Source: Frankia nepalensis | GTDB taxonomy: Bacteria > Actinomycetota > Actinomycetes > Frankiales > Frankiaceae | NCBI RefSeq assembly: GCF_016786325.1 | Contig: NZ_JADWYU010000117.1 | Coordinates: 1-63,264 of the forward strand | Length of the DNA stretch: 63,264 nt | Direction: 5' to 3' | Notes under the pieces: generated by a model | Databases searched by the model: none | The model's input: only the letters and a program-made list of their open reading frames with translations | Told to the model about the DNA's origin: nothing | Position numbers and translations under genes: made by a program | In this document: in pieces, positions 1 to 8,490 of the stretch | Layout of the letters: every line of letters starts with the position of its first letter | Numbering within the stretch: the stretch's first letter is position 1

Positions 1-306
1 ATTCCGTTTCGTGACCAGTCCGCGCGACGCCCGGCTCCGAAGCCCCGCCCCGACGGCCCTTCGGACACCGACACCGCCCCACGTCACCCCGCCTCGGACA
101 CGCCGACCGCACCCGGCGGGCACCGTGCCGCTGGCGCCTCGGCCGCCGCGGACCGGCACCTGCCGGCGGCCGGCAGTCCGCCCTTGGGCGCGGACCAGAC
201 GCCTACCCCGGTTCCCGGCGAGGTCCAGCCGCCCCATCGCGCGCCGCCGGCCGGCCTGGCCGAGCCCGACAGCCCTCCCGACCTGCCCAGCCCCGACCTC
301 TGGTGA
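1..306 (+). CDS. C-terminal end of an unknown proline-rich protein (partial)
   Basis: Frame 1 is open from the first base and ends at TGA 304-306, giving the last 101 residues of a protein that starts outside the window. The tail is dominated by Pro, Ala, Asp and Thr and ends in PDLPSPDLW; no domain is recognisable. Its stop overlaps the GTG of the next gene in a GTGA arrangement, the same junction type seen throughout this operon, which is the main reason for accepting it as coding. Function unknown. Confidence 0.5.
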   Translation: MPFRDQSARRPAPKPRPDGPSDTDTAPRHPASDTPTAPGGHRAAGASAAADRHLPAAGSPPLGADQTPTPVPGEVQPPHRAPPAGLAEPDSPPDLPSPDLW

Positions 307-965
307 CCCGCCCAGACCTGGCGACCGGCCGAGCCGGCGCCCGTCCTCCGCACGCCCTGACCCACGCACAGCGGCCGACACCCCGATCAGGCAGGACCAT
401 GCAACCGACCCCGCGGGCCGACAAGCCGCCCACGCCCCCGTGGAACCTCACCGCCCTTGACCGGCCCACCATCATCCGTCTCCCCGACGAGCCCGGCCCC
501 GGGACCGATGACGATCCGACCCGCGCGCTCGCCGCCGCCGCGCTACACGCCCAGACCCGCGGCGACCCGGCCGCCCCCGCCCTGATCCGCCAGCTCGCCG
601 AGGCCGGCGTCGTCGCCGTCCGCGCCGGCAGGCGTCTTCTCGCCTGCCGCGAAACCGTCAACACCTGGGTCCTGCTCCCCACCCACCGCCGCGCCACCGC
701 CCGCGCTCTCGCGCACACCGCCACGACCCGCGCCCACGACCTGGCTGTCCTGCGCCGCCGCACCCTCCCGCCCGAACCCACCGGCCCCGACGACCCGGAA
801 CCGGAACCGGAACCAGCCCGCCCCCACACCCCAGGACGCCGATCCCGGGCCCCCAGGGGGCACCCCCGCGCACCGGGCCGGTCGAACACAACCCCGCTCG
901 GACCGGCCCGCCCAGCCGCCAGCAGTCCCAACCCCATGACCCGCATCTCGAGGAGCCGGCGGTGA
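303..965 (+). CDS. Unknown element-borne protein, 220 aa
   Basis: Not recognised. The GTG at 303 overlaps the previous stop by four bases, suggesting translational coupling; an internal ATG at 399 with a weak AGGCAGGA upstream is an alternative start. Residues about 60-145 look folded and alpha-helical (AAAALHAQTRGDPAAPALIR, then LLACRETVNTWVLLPTHRRA). After that comes an acidic-proline stretch built on EPEPEPE, encoded by a short GGAACC repeat, and an Arg/Pro/Ser-rich tail. The stop at 963-965 overlaps the next start. Codon use is strongly G/C at third positions, as in a real actinobacterial gene. Likely cytoplasmic; no signal peptide or membrane segment is visible. Confidence 0.55.
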   Translation: MTRPDLATGRAGARPPHALTHAQRPTPRSGRTMQPTPRADKPPTPPWNLTALDRPTIIRLPDEPGPGTDDDPTRALAAAALHAQTRGDPAAPALIRQLAEAGVVAVRAGRRLLACRETVNTWVLLPTHRRATARALAHTATTRAHDLAVLRRRTLPPEPTGPDDPEPEPEPARPHTPGRRSRAPRGHPRAPGRSNTTPLGPARPAASSPNPMTRISRSRR

Positions 966-2512
966 GCGACCCCACCCCCACGAGCAACGACCCCGCCCGC
1001 CTGGCCCGCGGCGTCGGACCGGCGCCACGTGACCGCACCCACGACCTGCCCACGCGTTCCCATCCCTTCTGGCCCCGCCACAGCCTGCCCCCGACCGCCG
1101 GCTACCCTCCGCGCCGCGCCCATGCCGGCGCCACCGCCGCCGACCTGCGCGCGGCCCGCGGCCCCTACCGCCCCACCACGGACGCGCCCCGCGACGTGCT
1201 ACTCGCCGCCCTGCACGATGTCGCCACTCTCACCCACGACCAGCCCGCCGCGGCCCGTACGCACGCCCTGGCCCTCGTCGCCCGCCACCGCCATGTTGAC
1301 CTTGCCGACCTCGTCGTCACCGCGGTCGGTGTCGGTGACCTGCTGCGGGCCGCCGGCCTGTCCGCCCCGACCCGCCACGGCGAACCCGCCCTCGACGCGC
1401 TGGCCGACCGCAACCTGCCGCTCGCCCTCGACACCTACCTCGCCCGCGCCCACGTCGCCCACGCCGAGGCCCACTCCACCCCCGACCTGCCCCGCCTTCT
1501 CCTGCTCACCCACGCCCTGCATCACGGCGTCCCCGCCGACATCCTGTTCACCATCCCCGCCCGGCTCCCACCCGGCGCCGGCGGCGCGGCCCGCGACGAC
1601 CTCGTCGGCTGGCACGGCGCCGCACGGGCCTTCGCGGCTCTCGACGCCACCGTCCGCGCCGCCGCCGCCGGCCGCGACTGGCTCACCGCCACCGCCCTGC
1701 GCACCGCCGACGACGCACGGCTCGCGCTCGGCGTCACCCATCTCACCCACCCCGCCCTCGCCGCCCAGCTCGCCACCAACGGCCCCGCCGTGAACACCGA
1801 CGCCCTGCGTGCCATCGCCACCCGCGCCATCCCCGTCACCAGCCCGACCGACCTCAGCCACACCGCGCTGCAAGCCGTCTGCCACCGCCACGGCTGGCTC
1901 CTCGGCACGCCCGCCGAACAGACCCACCTCGACCACCTCGCACGCGTCCTGCCCGCCGCCCTCGGCGCCTCGGGCCTCACCGAGCTCGCCCGCGGCCACC
2001 TCGACCACCTCACCGAACTCGCCCAGCGCCTCAGTCCCACCGACGCCGCCGACCGGCCCCGCGGCCCCGACGGCCACAACCCGGCTCCCCAGCCACACCC
2101 CGCCCGACCGCACACCCCACTGACCAACCCGCTCCTCGACGACGCCGCCCGCGCCGCCCTCGCCCACTTCGCCGGCTACCAGACCCAACCCCATCCCACC
2201 CGCACCCATGCCTTCGTCGCCCGCTACCCCCGCCTCCTCGCCGGCGACGCCCTGCACCCCGCACCCGCGCTTCTCGCTACCCCCGCCCCGTCGGCCTCGG
2301 TCACCGGCGCCCTGGCCAGGGCCGCCGACGCCGAACCACCAACCCCCACCCCCGGCCGCGGCACCGCGCCGTCGCTGTCCAACGCCGCGCGCACCCTCGT
2401 CCCCCGCGACGCCGCGCACCCTGCGGCCCCACCCGCCGGCCAGGCGGTAGCGGCGGACAGCGAGCCCGGCCTCGCCGCGCCACCGCCGGACGTGGCCGAC
2501 TGTGGCCTGTGA
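962..2512 (+). CDS. Unknown alanine/histidine-rich helical protein, 516 aa
   Basis: Not recognised. It starts with a GTG that overlaps the previous stop and ends in a TGA that overlaps the next GTG. The body (residues about 65-360) is rich in Ala, Leu, His, Asp and Arg with helical spacing, for example LLLTHALHHGVPADILF and RAFAALDATVRAAAAGRDWL. The C-terminal third is Pro/Ala-rich and probably disordered. No catalytic motif, transmembrane segment or nucleotide-binding loop is visible. Position between other unknown proteins and upstream of a small HTH protein fits cargo of an actinomycete integrative element or plasmid, but that is inference. Confidence 0.6.
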   Translation: MSDPTPTSNDPARLARGVGPAPRDRTHDLPTRSHPFWPRHSLPPTAGYPPRRAHAGATAADLRAARGPYRPTTDAPRDVLLAALHDVATLTHDQPAAARTHALALVARHRHVDLADLVVTAVGVGDLLRAAGLSAPTRHGEPALDALADRNLPLALDTYLARAHVAHAEAHSTPDLPRLLLLTHALHHGVPADILFTIPARLPPGAGGAARDDLVGWHGAARAFAALDATVRAAAAGRDWLTATALRTADDARLALGVTHLTHPALAAQLATNGPAVNTDALRAIATRAIPVTSPTDLSHTALQAVCHRHGWLLGTPAEQTHLDHLARVLPAALGASGLTELARGHLDHLTELAQRLSPTDAADRPRGPDGHNPAPQPHPARPHTPLTNPLLDDAARAALAHFAGYQTQPHPTRTHAFVARYPRLLAGDALHPAPALLATPAPSASVTGALARAADAEPPTPTPGRGTAPSLSNAARTLVPRDAAHPAAPPAGQAVAADSEPGLAAPPPDVADCGL

Positions 2513-2793
2513 CCGCCCTCGCCACCAACCAGGGGACCCTCATGCCCACACCGCTCACCCTCGACGAGATCCGCCGGCTTCCCGCCGCCATCGACCTCAT
2601 GACCGCCGCGAGGGCCTTCAACCTCGGCCGCACCCTCGCGTACACCCTCGCCCGCGAGGGCCGCTTCCCCGTTCCCGTCCAGCGCCACAGCCGCGTCTAC
2701 CGCCTCCACACCACCGACATCCTGAACGCCCTCACCACCACCGACTCACCGGCCCGGCCGCTCCCGCGACCTCAGGAAGGCAGGATGGGATGA
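2509..2793 (+). CDS. Small HTH DNA-binding protein, excisionase/AlpA-like
   Basis: A 94-aa protein whose residues about 30-77 read as a winged-helix module of the excisionase type: a helix with ID-LMTAARAFNLGRTLAYTL (helix-turn-helix spacing), then REGRFPVPVQRHSRVYR, a typical wing, then a closing helix. Such proteins act as recombination directionality factors or small repressors in pSAM2-like elements. GTG 2509 overlaps the upstream stop; the internal ATG at 2542 just before PTPLTLDE is an alternative start. The TGA at 2791-2793 overlaps the next ATG. No integrase is in the window, so the excisionase role is inference; a transcriptional regulator of the element is equally possible. Confidence 0.6.
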   Translation: MTALATNQGTLMPTPLTLDEIRRLPAAIDLMTAARAFNLGRTLAYTLAREGRFPVPVQRHSRVYRLHTTDILNALTTTDSPARPLPRPQEGRMG

Positions 2794-4463
2794 GCCCTCC
2801 GCGGCCGGACGCCGGCGACCACCGGCCCGCGATCGAGATCACGACCGACTCAGGGATCTGGCGCCTCGGCGCGACGCTCGGCAAGACCGACGAGGGTATG
2901 CGGGTCACCGCCGAACTGGCCACGGACCCCGCTGGCACCGGCACCCTCACGCCGGTGTGGACCACGGCCCAGCCCTCCCTCGCCGCGCTGGAGGAGACCC
3001 TCGGCTGGGCGATCCCCCTACCCGCGCAGAACCTGCTGCGCCCCACCGTCCCCCGCCGCGGGCAGCACGCCCAGTCCGCGCGTCCGCTGCCCGACGACGT
3101 CGCCCGCGCCCTCGCCCGGCCCACCCGCACCAGCCTGGTCCACGTCACCGACCAGCCGACCTACAGCTACGGCCGGCTCCTGACCGCCGAAGACCCCGTC
3201 TGCCGCTGGGAACAGGGCGCCGTCCGCGTCGACCTGTTCGCCGGGGTCAGCGCCGACGGGCCGGTACTCGGCTACCGCATCAGCGAACTCCTGCCCGGCC
3301 AGCAACCCGCCGTCCTGTTCGCCGGCGCCCACGACGACCTGCCCGAATGGGACGACCGCCACGCCGACGACGCGATCAGCACCGTCCTCGTGCGCGCGAT
3401 CCGCCGCGGCCTGGACGACACCGACGGCACCCCCCGCCAACACGCCTTCCTCAACCGCCACCACCAGCTGCTCGCCGCCGCCGCGTCCTTCCCACCCGAC
3501 CCGCCCTACCCTCCGGGCACCCGCGTCGTCGTCCACCGCGACAACCAGGCCCTGCGTGCCACCGGCACGATCCTCGCCGCCGTCGAGGACACCACCGGCC
3601 AGGCCTACCTGTGGCGACCCGACGCCGCCGACCTGCCCGGTCACCCCTGGCGCGACCACCCCAGCTGGGCGCTGCGCGCCGGTCCCTGGCACTGCACACC
3701 CACGCTCGCCACCCCCGCCCCCGCCACCACCGGTCCCGACGGCCCCGTCGTGCTCACCCTCGGCGCCGTCGTCGCCACCATCGACGACCCCCGCTTCCAC
3801 ACCGGCACCGTGCTACGCGCCTTCGCCGACGGCGACCACCGCCGCTACGAGATCCAGCCCCACAACACCCCGCTGCCCCCGGTCATCCTCAACGCCGAGG
3901 GTGTCATTCCCCTGCGCGGCACCGCCTGGCCCACCACCACCGCCCTCCTGCGGGCCCGCAAGACCGCCGGGCTCCCCCTGCAAGCCGGCGAGGTCCTGCC
4001 CACCGTCCGCGAAAGCAGCTTCGTCGCCGACGCCCGCCACGGCCCTTTCGTCACCATCCTGCCAACCGGCACCCCGTCCAATCCCGCCCTCGACCCCGAA
4101 CACACCGCCCCCATCCCCGCGCCGACCAGGACCCAGAACGGCGCGACCCTGCGCCACCTCGGCGACCTCATCCAGATCGACGATCCCATCCACGGCCGCC
4201 TCGAAGTCCACCAGCAGCTCTTCAACACCGCGTGCGCCCAGGCCGACACCCACCTCACCGACCTTCTCGCCCGCCGCCCCTGGATCACCACCCACCCCGA
4301 CCAGCCCCGCTTCGTCACCGCGGCCCTCGCCGCCCTCCACGCCGCCACCGACCTCACCCCCACCCCCGAACCCCCTGCCGCCCAGACCGGTCCCACCGCC
4401 GAAACCCCGCCCGCCGTCCCGGACCTGACTGACACCGATCCGCCTTTCGAACCAGGCCCGTGA
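2790..4463 (+). CDS. Unknown protein with two small beta-barrel-like repeats, 557 aa
   Basis: Starts at ATG 2790, overlapping the upstream stop as ATGA. The N-terminal ~120 residues resemble a small alpha/beta fold (IEITTDSGIWRLGATLGKT). Two segments look related to each other: one around residues 235-285 (PPGTRVVVHRD...ATGTILAAVED...YLWRPD) and one around 315-365 (LTLGAVVATIDDPRFHTGTVLRAF...YEIQP). Both have the G-x-V/T-V ... GT-hydrophobic pattern of SH3/KOW-like barrels, which suggests a nucleic-acid or protein binding scaffold. This is pattern reading, not a family match. The tail is Pro/Thr/Asp-rich. The stop overlaps the next GTG. Confidence 0.55.
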   Translation: MSPPRPDAGDHRPAIEITTDSGIWRLGATLGKTDEGMRVTAELATDPAGTGTLTPVWTTAQPSLAALEETLGWAIPLPAQNLLRPTVPRRGQHAQSARPLPDDVARALARPTRTSLVHVTDQPTYSYGRLLTAEDPVCRWEQGAVRVDLFAGVSADGPVLGYRISELLPGQQPAVLFAGAHDDLPEWDDRHADDAISTVLVRAIRRGLDDTDGTPRQHAFLNRHHQLLAAAASFPPDPPYPPGTRVVVHRDNQALRATGTILAAVEDTTGQAYLWRPDAADLPGHPWRDHPSWALRAGPWHCTPTLATPAPATTGPDGPVVLTLGAVVATIDDPRFHTGTVLRAFADGDHRRYEIQPHNTPLPPVILNAEGVIPLRGTAWPTTTALLRARKTAGLPLQAGEVLPTVRESSFVADARHGPFVTILPTGTPSNPALDPEHTAPIPAPTRTQNGATLRHLGDLIQIDDPIHGRLEVHQQLFNTACAQADTHLTDLLARRPWITTHPDQPRFVTAALAALHAATDLTPTPEPPAAQTGPTAETPPAVPDLTDTDPPFEPGP

Positions 4464-4640
4464 CCGCCCCGCCGGACACGCCCCCGGCGACACGCCTGAC
4501 TCCACCTCCCACCACCGAGGCGTGGCTCGCGTCCTGCGCCGTCGACTACGAGCCCGGCCTCCCCACCACCGCCGCCGTCGTCGTCATCAACACCACCCAG
4601 ACCGCGCAGAGCTACACCATCGAAGTCACCTTCACCAGCA
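4460..4640 (+). pseudogene. Truncated 5' fragment of an unknown gene at the end of the element-like operon
   Basis: GTG 4460 overlaps the preceding stop. About 60 codons look genuine (EAWLASCAVDYEPGLPTTAA, then VVVINTTQTAQSYTIEVTF, a beta-rich segment). From about residue 60 the frame changes to Arg/Pro/Cys-rich sequence that runs antisense into the next gene until a stop at 5126-5128, which is what a truncated frame looks like. I infer a deletion or insertion junction near 4640, where the plus-strand operon meets the minus-strand catabolic region. Confidence 0.45.
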
Positions 4641-4744
4641 CCCGGGACAGAGCCCGCTGCTGGAAGCGCGATCGCACCGATGGCAGGCAATCTGTTGACC
4701 GCGGGCCGGATTCGGCGACGGGCATCGCGTCATCGCCCCTGACG

Positions 4745-4785
4745 ACCGGCCCCGGCCAAGGCGAAGCGGCTTGGCCGAGGCCGGT
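4745..4785 (-). terminator. Strong hairpin downstream of the catabolic operon
   Basis: ACCGGCC-c-CGGCCAAG pairs with CTTGGCCG-a-GGCCGGT across a 9-base loop: 15 base pairs with a single C/A mismatch. It lies 27 bases past the stop of the last minus-strand gene. There is no clear U-tract, which is common for actinobacterial terminators. Confidence 0.55.
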
Positions 4786-4811
4786 GCGTCCGGTATGTTC
4801 CGTGCGGCGGC

Positions 4812-5888
4812 CTACAGCTCGTTGCCCCAGAAGTACCGGGCCACCATCTCCACCCGCTGCAGTTTGCCGTGCTGGATGCCCTCGTCGATCTGGGCTGGGG
4901 AGGCGTGGAACCCGCCGTTGGTCGAGATCGCGATGTCGTCGATGTCGACGGTCTCCGCCGCCGCGTCGATGCGGCCGACCAGTTCGTCGACGTCCTCCAG
5001 CCCTGGGTCGCTCACATCCACGACGCCGAGCGACAGCACGAGACCGGCCGGCACGGCGGCGAGCGGGAACCGGCGCGCACCGTCGCGGCCGAACTCGACG
5101 CACAGCCTGCCGAACGGCAGCCGGCTGAGGAAGGCGGTCACAGCGGCGGCGGCGTAGGGCCCGGAGGCGGCCCCGGCGGTCGTGACGTCAAGGCCGACGC
5201 GGAATTCCGCCGGCGCCTCGAGCCCGGCGAGCACCTCCCCGTCGGTGGCGAGCATCCGTTCGACCACCGCGTCCGCGTCGAGGCCCAGTTCGGCGGCCTG
5301 CGCCCGGCCGGGCTGCGTGAGCAGGAAGCCATAGGCCGGGTTGGTCAGCAGCACGTAGCGGACCCCGTCGGCGGCCAGGGCGGCGATCTCGTCTCGCAGG
5401 ATCCGGGCGAGTCCGTCCCCCGCGTCCGCAGGCGGCCGCGCCCCGGCCGCCGTCGTGGCCTGCGCGGCGAGTTCGGCGACGAAGCCCGGCGCGGGAAGCG
5501 CGATCATGACTGGCCGCTGCGACACCGAGAGCACGAAGTCGGTCTCGTGCTTGGCCAGCCGGCCACGCTCGGCTGGCGCGTCGGCCCACGCCCGGGTCTC
5601 GGGCGCGTGCCGGCCGCCGACGAGGCGGGCGAGCGGTCCGGCGGCCGCACCAGCGGGCCCGAATCCGGCGACACCGTCATGGACGACGGACAGGTGGTCG
5701 CGCCGGCGGTACTCGCCGTCGGACAGCGCCGAAAGCCCCAGGCGGCGCTGCGTCCGCAGCGCCCGGGCGACGGCGGCGTCCTCGGCGCCGTCGCCCGGGT
5801 CGCCTCCGGCGGCCCGGGACTCCGCCAGGTCGGGTGGGGTGAGCAGGCTGCCGTGGTGGTCGATGTGGTATTTGAAGTCGTCAGCCAC
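4812..5888 (-). CDS. MetE-like (cobalamin-independent methionine synthase C-terminal domain) protein
   Basis: A 358-aa TIM-barrel protein of the UROD/MetE-like superfamily, recognised from the start (HHGSLLTPPDL, SDGEYRRRDHL) and from the C-terminal barrel. True MetE binds Zn with a His-x-Cys pair and a distal Cys. Here the first site reads RLCVEF (residues 261-266, the His replaced) and the distal site reads ISTNGGF (about 321-327, the Cys replaced). The thiol-activating site is therefore incomplete and methionine synthesis is unlikely. Related proteins occur in xenobiotic and alkane operons as possible thiol or lyase enzymes. It is the last gene of the operon; its GTG start (5888) overlaps the upstream stop by 8 bases. 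Confidence 0.75.
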   Translation of the reverse strand: MADDFKYHIDHHGSLLTPPDLAESRAAGGDPGDGAEDAAVARALRTQRRLGLSALSDGEYRRRDHLSVVHDGVAGFGPAGAAAGPLARLVGGRHAPETRAWADAPAERGRLAKHETDFVLSVSQRPVMIALPAPGFVAELAAQATTAAGARPPADAGDGLARILRDEIAALAADGVRYVLLTNPAYGFLLTQPGRAQAAELGLDADAVVERMLATDGEVLAGLEAPAEFRVGLDVTTAGAASGPYAAAAVTAFLSRLPFGRLCVEFGRDGARRFPLAAVPAGLVLSLGVVDVSDPGLEDVDELVGRIDAAAETVDIDDIAISTNGGFHASPAQIDEGIQHGKLQRVEMVARYFWGNEL

Positions 5889-6345
5889 GGCCGGTCTCCT
5901 TCCGCGCGCCGGACCAGGCAGCGAAGTCCGTCTCGAAGCCGGCCGTTTTCACGATCTGCTCGCAGATCCGCTGGTCCTCGTCGGGGCTGCCGCCCGAGAT
6001 CCCGACGCCGCCGAGGATCGCGCCGTCGCGCTTGAGCGCGAAGCCGCCCTTGGTGGCGATGATCGGGTGGTGGCCCATGCGCCCGACGTGGGCGAAGAAG
6101 ACGGGGTCGGAGTCGCGCCAGCCCTCCAGCATCTCGGTGGGCCGCTGCATCACGGCGGCCGAGTAGGCCTTGGAGAGGGCGATGCTCGGTGTCATCGGCC
6201 GGGCGCCGTCCATTCGCTCGACGAGCACGACGAATCCTCCGTAGTCGACGACGGCGATGCTGAGCGCCTTGCCCAGCTCCAGGCCCAGCGCGCGGGCCTC
6301 GTCCACGAGTGCGCGGGCCTCGGCGAGGGTGGGGGACGAGGTCAC
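5881..6345 (-). CDS. HbpS/GlcG family (DUF336) protein
   Basis: A 154-aa protein matching the HbpS/GlcG fold: LGLELGKALSIAVVDYGG, then a conserved segment with PMTPSIALSKAYSAAVM and the typical ending AILGGVGISGGSPDEDQRIC. Family members form octamers and some bind heme; many sit in catabolic operons with no proven role. No signal peptide, so it should be cytoplasmic. GTG 6345 overlaps the hydrolase stop as GTGA, so the two are probably translated together. Confidence 0.88.
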   Translation of the reverse strand: MTSSPTLAEARALVDEARALGLELGKALSIAVVDYGGFVVLVERMDGARPMTPSIALSKAYSAAVMQRPTEMLEGWRDSDPVFFAHVGRMGHHPIIATKGGFALKRDGAILGGVGISGGSPDEDQRICEQIVKTAGFETDFAAWSGARKETGRG

Positions 6346-7154
6346 GTCGACGCTCCTGAGGTTGACAGCGCCGGCTTCTCGGCGCTGTAGACGGTCGCGA
6401 GGAATCTGTCGAGGCTGGCGTTGAACAGCGCCGGCACCTCCCAGTACATCGAGTGCGGACCGGCGGCGACGAGCTCAAGCGTCGCGGCCGGCAGCAGCGC
6501 GGCCGCGGCACGGACCGTCTCAGGCCGCAGCACGGCGTCCCGGCCCCCGGCGAGGAAGCAGATCGGGATGCCCGAGGCGGCGACCTCCTCGACGGTCGGC
6601 CCGTCGGTGTTGAGGTTGCGCAGGTCGGCCATCTTGGCCGCGTTGAACGTGCCCATCTGCCGGAACAGGAAGGTCCTGGCCGGGTCGACCTCACGGAAGT
6701 GCGGGGTGAGCAGCCGGTCGAGGACGGGCAGCTTCTCGGCCTCCGCCCGGTCAGCGCGCACCCGGGCGGCCAGGTCGGGGTGGTCGATCCCGCCGAGCGA
6801 GTGGGCCAGCACGACGCCGGCGGCGCGGTCCGGGGCACGCAATGCCGCCTTCAGCGCGGCGGCGGCGCCGATCGACTGGCCGACGAGCACGGCCCGGTCG
6901 ACGCCGCTGGCCTCGAGGACCGCGAGGATGTCGTCGGGGAATCGGCGACTGTCGAACTCGTCCATCTCCGAGTCCGACCGGCCGAAGCCGCGCAGGTCCA
7001 GGGTCACCACCGTGTACCGATCGCGCAGGTGCGGGACCTGCTGCCACCAGGCGGCGTGGTGGCCGCCGGAGCCGTGCACGAACAGGATTCCGGGCCCGGC
7101 GCCGTGGGTCTCGTAGTAGATCCGTGCGCCGTCGGCCGAGGTTGCGAACGCCAT
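6342..7154 (-). CDS. Alpha/beta hydrolase
   Basis: A 270-aa alpha/beta-hydrolase fold protein: oxyanion motif HGSGG at residues 27-31, DLRGFGRSD at 53-61, nucleophile elbow GQSIG at 92-96 (Ser94), and a C-terminal GPHSMYWE segment supplying the catalytic His. It resembles the 3-oxoadipate enol-lactonase and meta-cleavage-product hydrolase branch, which fits an operon with an extradiol-type dioxygenase. The ATG at 7154 begins the family's usual N-terminus; a longer reading to 7295 would only add Ala/Arg-rich sequence that overlaps the upstream gene. It starts one base after the upstream stop. Confidence 0.88.
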   Translation of the reverse strand: MAFATSADGARIYYETHGAGPGILFVHGSGGHHAAWWQQVPHLRDRYTVVTLDLRGFGRSDSEMDEFDSRRFPDDILAVLEASGVDRAVLVGQSIGAAAALKAALRAPDRAAGVVLAHSLGGIDHPDLAARVRADRAEAEKLPVLDRLLTPHFREVDPARTFLFRQMGTFNAAKMADLRNLNTDGPTVEEVAASGIPICFLAGGRDAVLRPETVRAAAALLPAATLELVAAGPHSMYWEVPALFNASLDRFLATVYSAEKPALSTSGAST

Positions 7155-7155
7155 G

Positions 7156-7650
7156 TCAGTCTCCCTGTCCGGCTGCGCTACCGGCCGCGGGCCCGCCAGG
7201 CACGCCGACGCCTGGCCCGTCGGCTCCCGGCGCGCTGCCCGCCCCGCGCGGGGCGCCGGCGCCAGGGGGGCCGCCCGCGCCGGGGCGCCGGCCATGCCAG
7301 ACGAGCTCGATCATGGTGTGGTCCGGGTCGTGGATATAGCAGAACTTGGAGTTGTTCTCCGGACGCTCGATCGGCCGGGTGTGCCGGACGCCGACGTCCC
7401 GGAGGTGCTCCAGGAAGCCGTCCCAGTCCTCCACCTCGATCGCGAAGTGGTACGGGGACATGCGGTCCATCTCCTCGACCGGCGTGAAGTGAAGGTCGAA
7501 GTTGCCGCGCGTCATCAGGACGACCCTGGTGTTGCTCTTCGGGGTGATGGCCTTGAGGCCGAACACCCTGGAGTACCACTCCTTGGTGCGCTCGGGGTCC
7601 GTGGTCGGGAAGTTTACGTGGTGGATATAGGCGGGACGGCTACTCATCAC
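7156..7650 (-). CDS. VOC (glyoxalase/dioxygenase superfamily) protein with a low-complexity tail
   Basis: Residues 1-120 form one VOC module: AYIHHVNFPTTDPERTKEWY with the first metal-ligand-like His, MSPYHFAIEVEDWDGF in the second half, and FCYIHDPDHTMIELVWHG carrying the terminal Glu. The remaining ~40 residues are Gly/Ala/Pro repeats (GAGGPPGAGAPRG) that look unfolded and could be a drifted stop. Single-module VOC proteins do isomerase, lyase or dioxygenase chemistry on vicinal oxygen substrates; which applies here cannot be told. It lies between FAH and hydrolase genes of the same operon. Confidence 0.82.
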   Translation of the reverse strand: MMSSRPAYIHHVNFPTTDPERTKEWYSRVFGLKAITPKSNTRVVLMTRGNFDLHFTPVEEMDRMSPYHFAIEVEDWDGFLEHLRDVGVRHTRPIERPENNSKFCYIHDPDHTMIELVWHGRRPGAGGPPGAGAPRGAGSAPGADGPGVGVPGGPAAGSAAGQGD

Positions 7651-7686
7651 TTCTCCACTGGTTTTCCGTTCGCCGGTCTTCCTGTT

Positions 7687-8490
7687 CTACATTTCCTGGA
7701 CGACGGGGTTCGAAAGAGTCCCGATTCCCGTGATCGTCACGCCGAGTGCCTTGCCGACCGGCATTTCGACCACAGCGTCTGTGCCCATCCACAGCACGTC
7801 GCCAGGCGACAGGGTGATGTACCTGGAGATCTCCACGATGTAGTCGTAGGGGTCGAACACCATGGCACCGGTGGCGAACTCGGCGACCGTGTCGCCGCCG
7901 ACGGCGACGAGCGTGCGTGAGCCCATCGGGTCGACGTCGGTCTCGATCCAGGGGCCCATCGGCTTGAACGTGTCGCTGTTCTTCGCCCGCCACAGGGTCC
8001 GGTCCGTGTGCTGCCAGTCGCGGGCGGACACGTCGTTGCCGATGGTCCAGCCGAAGACGGCCCGGCGTGCCTGTTCCCGGGTGCACCGGCGCGCCGGCCG
8101 GCCGATCACGGCCACCAGTTCGGCCTCGGCCTCGAACCGGCCGGCGCAGTCCGCGGGCTTCACGACGGCGGCGCCATGGCCGACCAGAGCGCTGTTGGCC
8201 CGGTAACCGACCTCCGGGCGTTCCGGCACCTTCGCGGCCGTCATCCCGCGTGCCTGGGCGTGGTGGATGTGCGCGGTGTAGTTCAGCCCGACCGCGAAGA
8301 ACGTGTTCGGCACGACTGGTGGCAGCAGCTCCACGTCGGTGAGCGACAGCCACTCGTCGCGCGGTCGGAACTCGCCGAACAGGTCACCGTCGACCGGCCG
8401 GACGGTCTCGTCGTCCTCGACGACGCCGAACCGCGCCGCGTCGGGCCGGCCGCCGGGCGCGGCGAGGCCACGGAACCGACACCAGCGCAT
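7687..8490 (-). CDS. Fumarylacetoacetate hydrolase family protein
   Basis: A 267-aa FAH-fold enzyme: FFAVGLNYTAHIHHAQARGM (substrate-binding segment), FEAEAELVAVIG with the metal-binding acidic residues, and GWTIGNDVSARDWQ with the third carboxylate. The family covers hydrolases, decarboxylases and isomerases acting on 2-oxo/enol acids from meta-cleavage or homoprotocatechuate pathways. The canonical late GD-with-Gly pattern appears as LSPGDVLWMGTD. ATG 8490 overlaps the upstream aldehyde dehydrogenase stop (ATGA), so coupled translation is likely. Confidence 0.88.
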   Translation of the reverse strand: MRWCRFRGLAAPGGRPDAARFGVVEDDETVRPVDGDLFGEFRPRDEWLSLTDVELLPPVVPNTFFAVGLNYTAHIHHAQARGMTAAKVPERPEVGYRANSALVGHGAAVVKPADCAGRFEAEAELVAVIGRPARRCTREQARRAVFGWTIGNDVSARDWQHTDRTLWRAKNSDTFKPMGPWIETDVDPMGSRTLVAVGGDTVAEFATGAMVFDPYDYIVEISRYITLSPGDVLWMGTDAVVEMPVGKALGVTITGIGTLSNPVVQEM

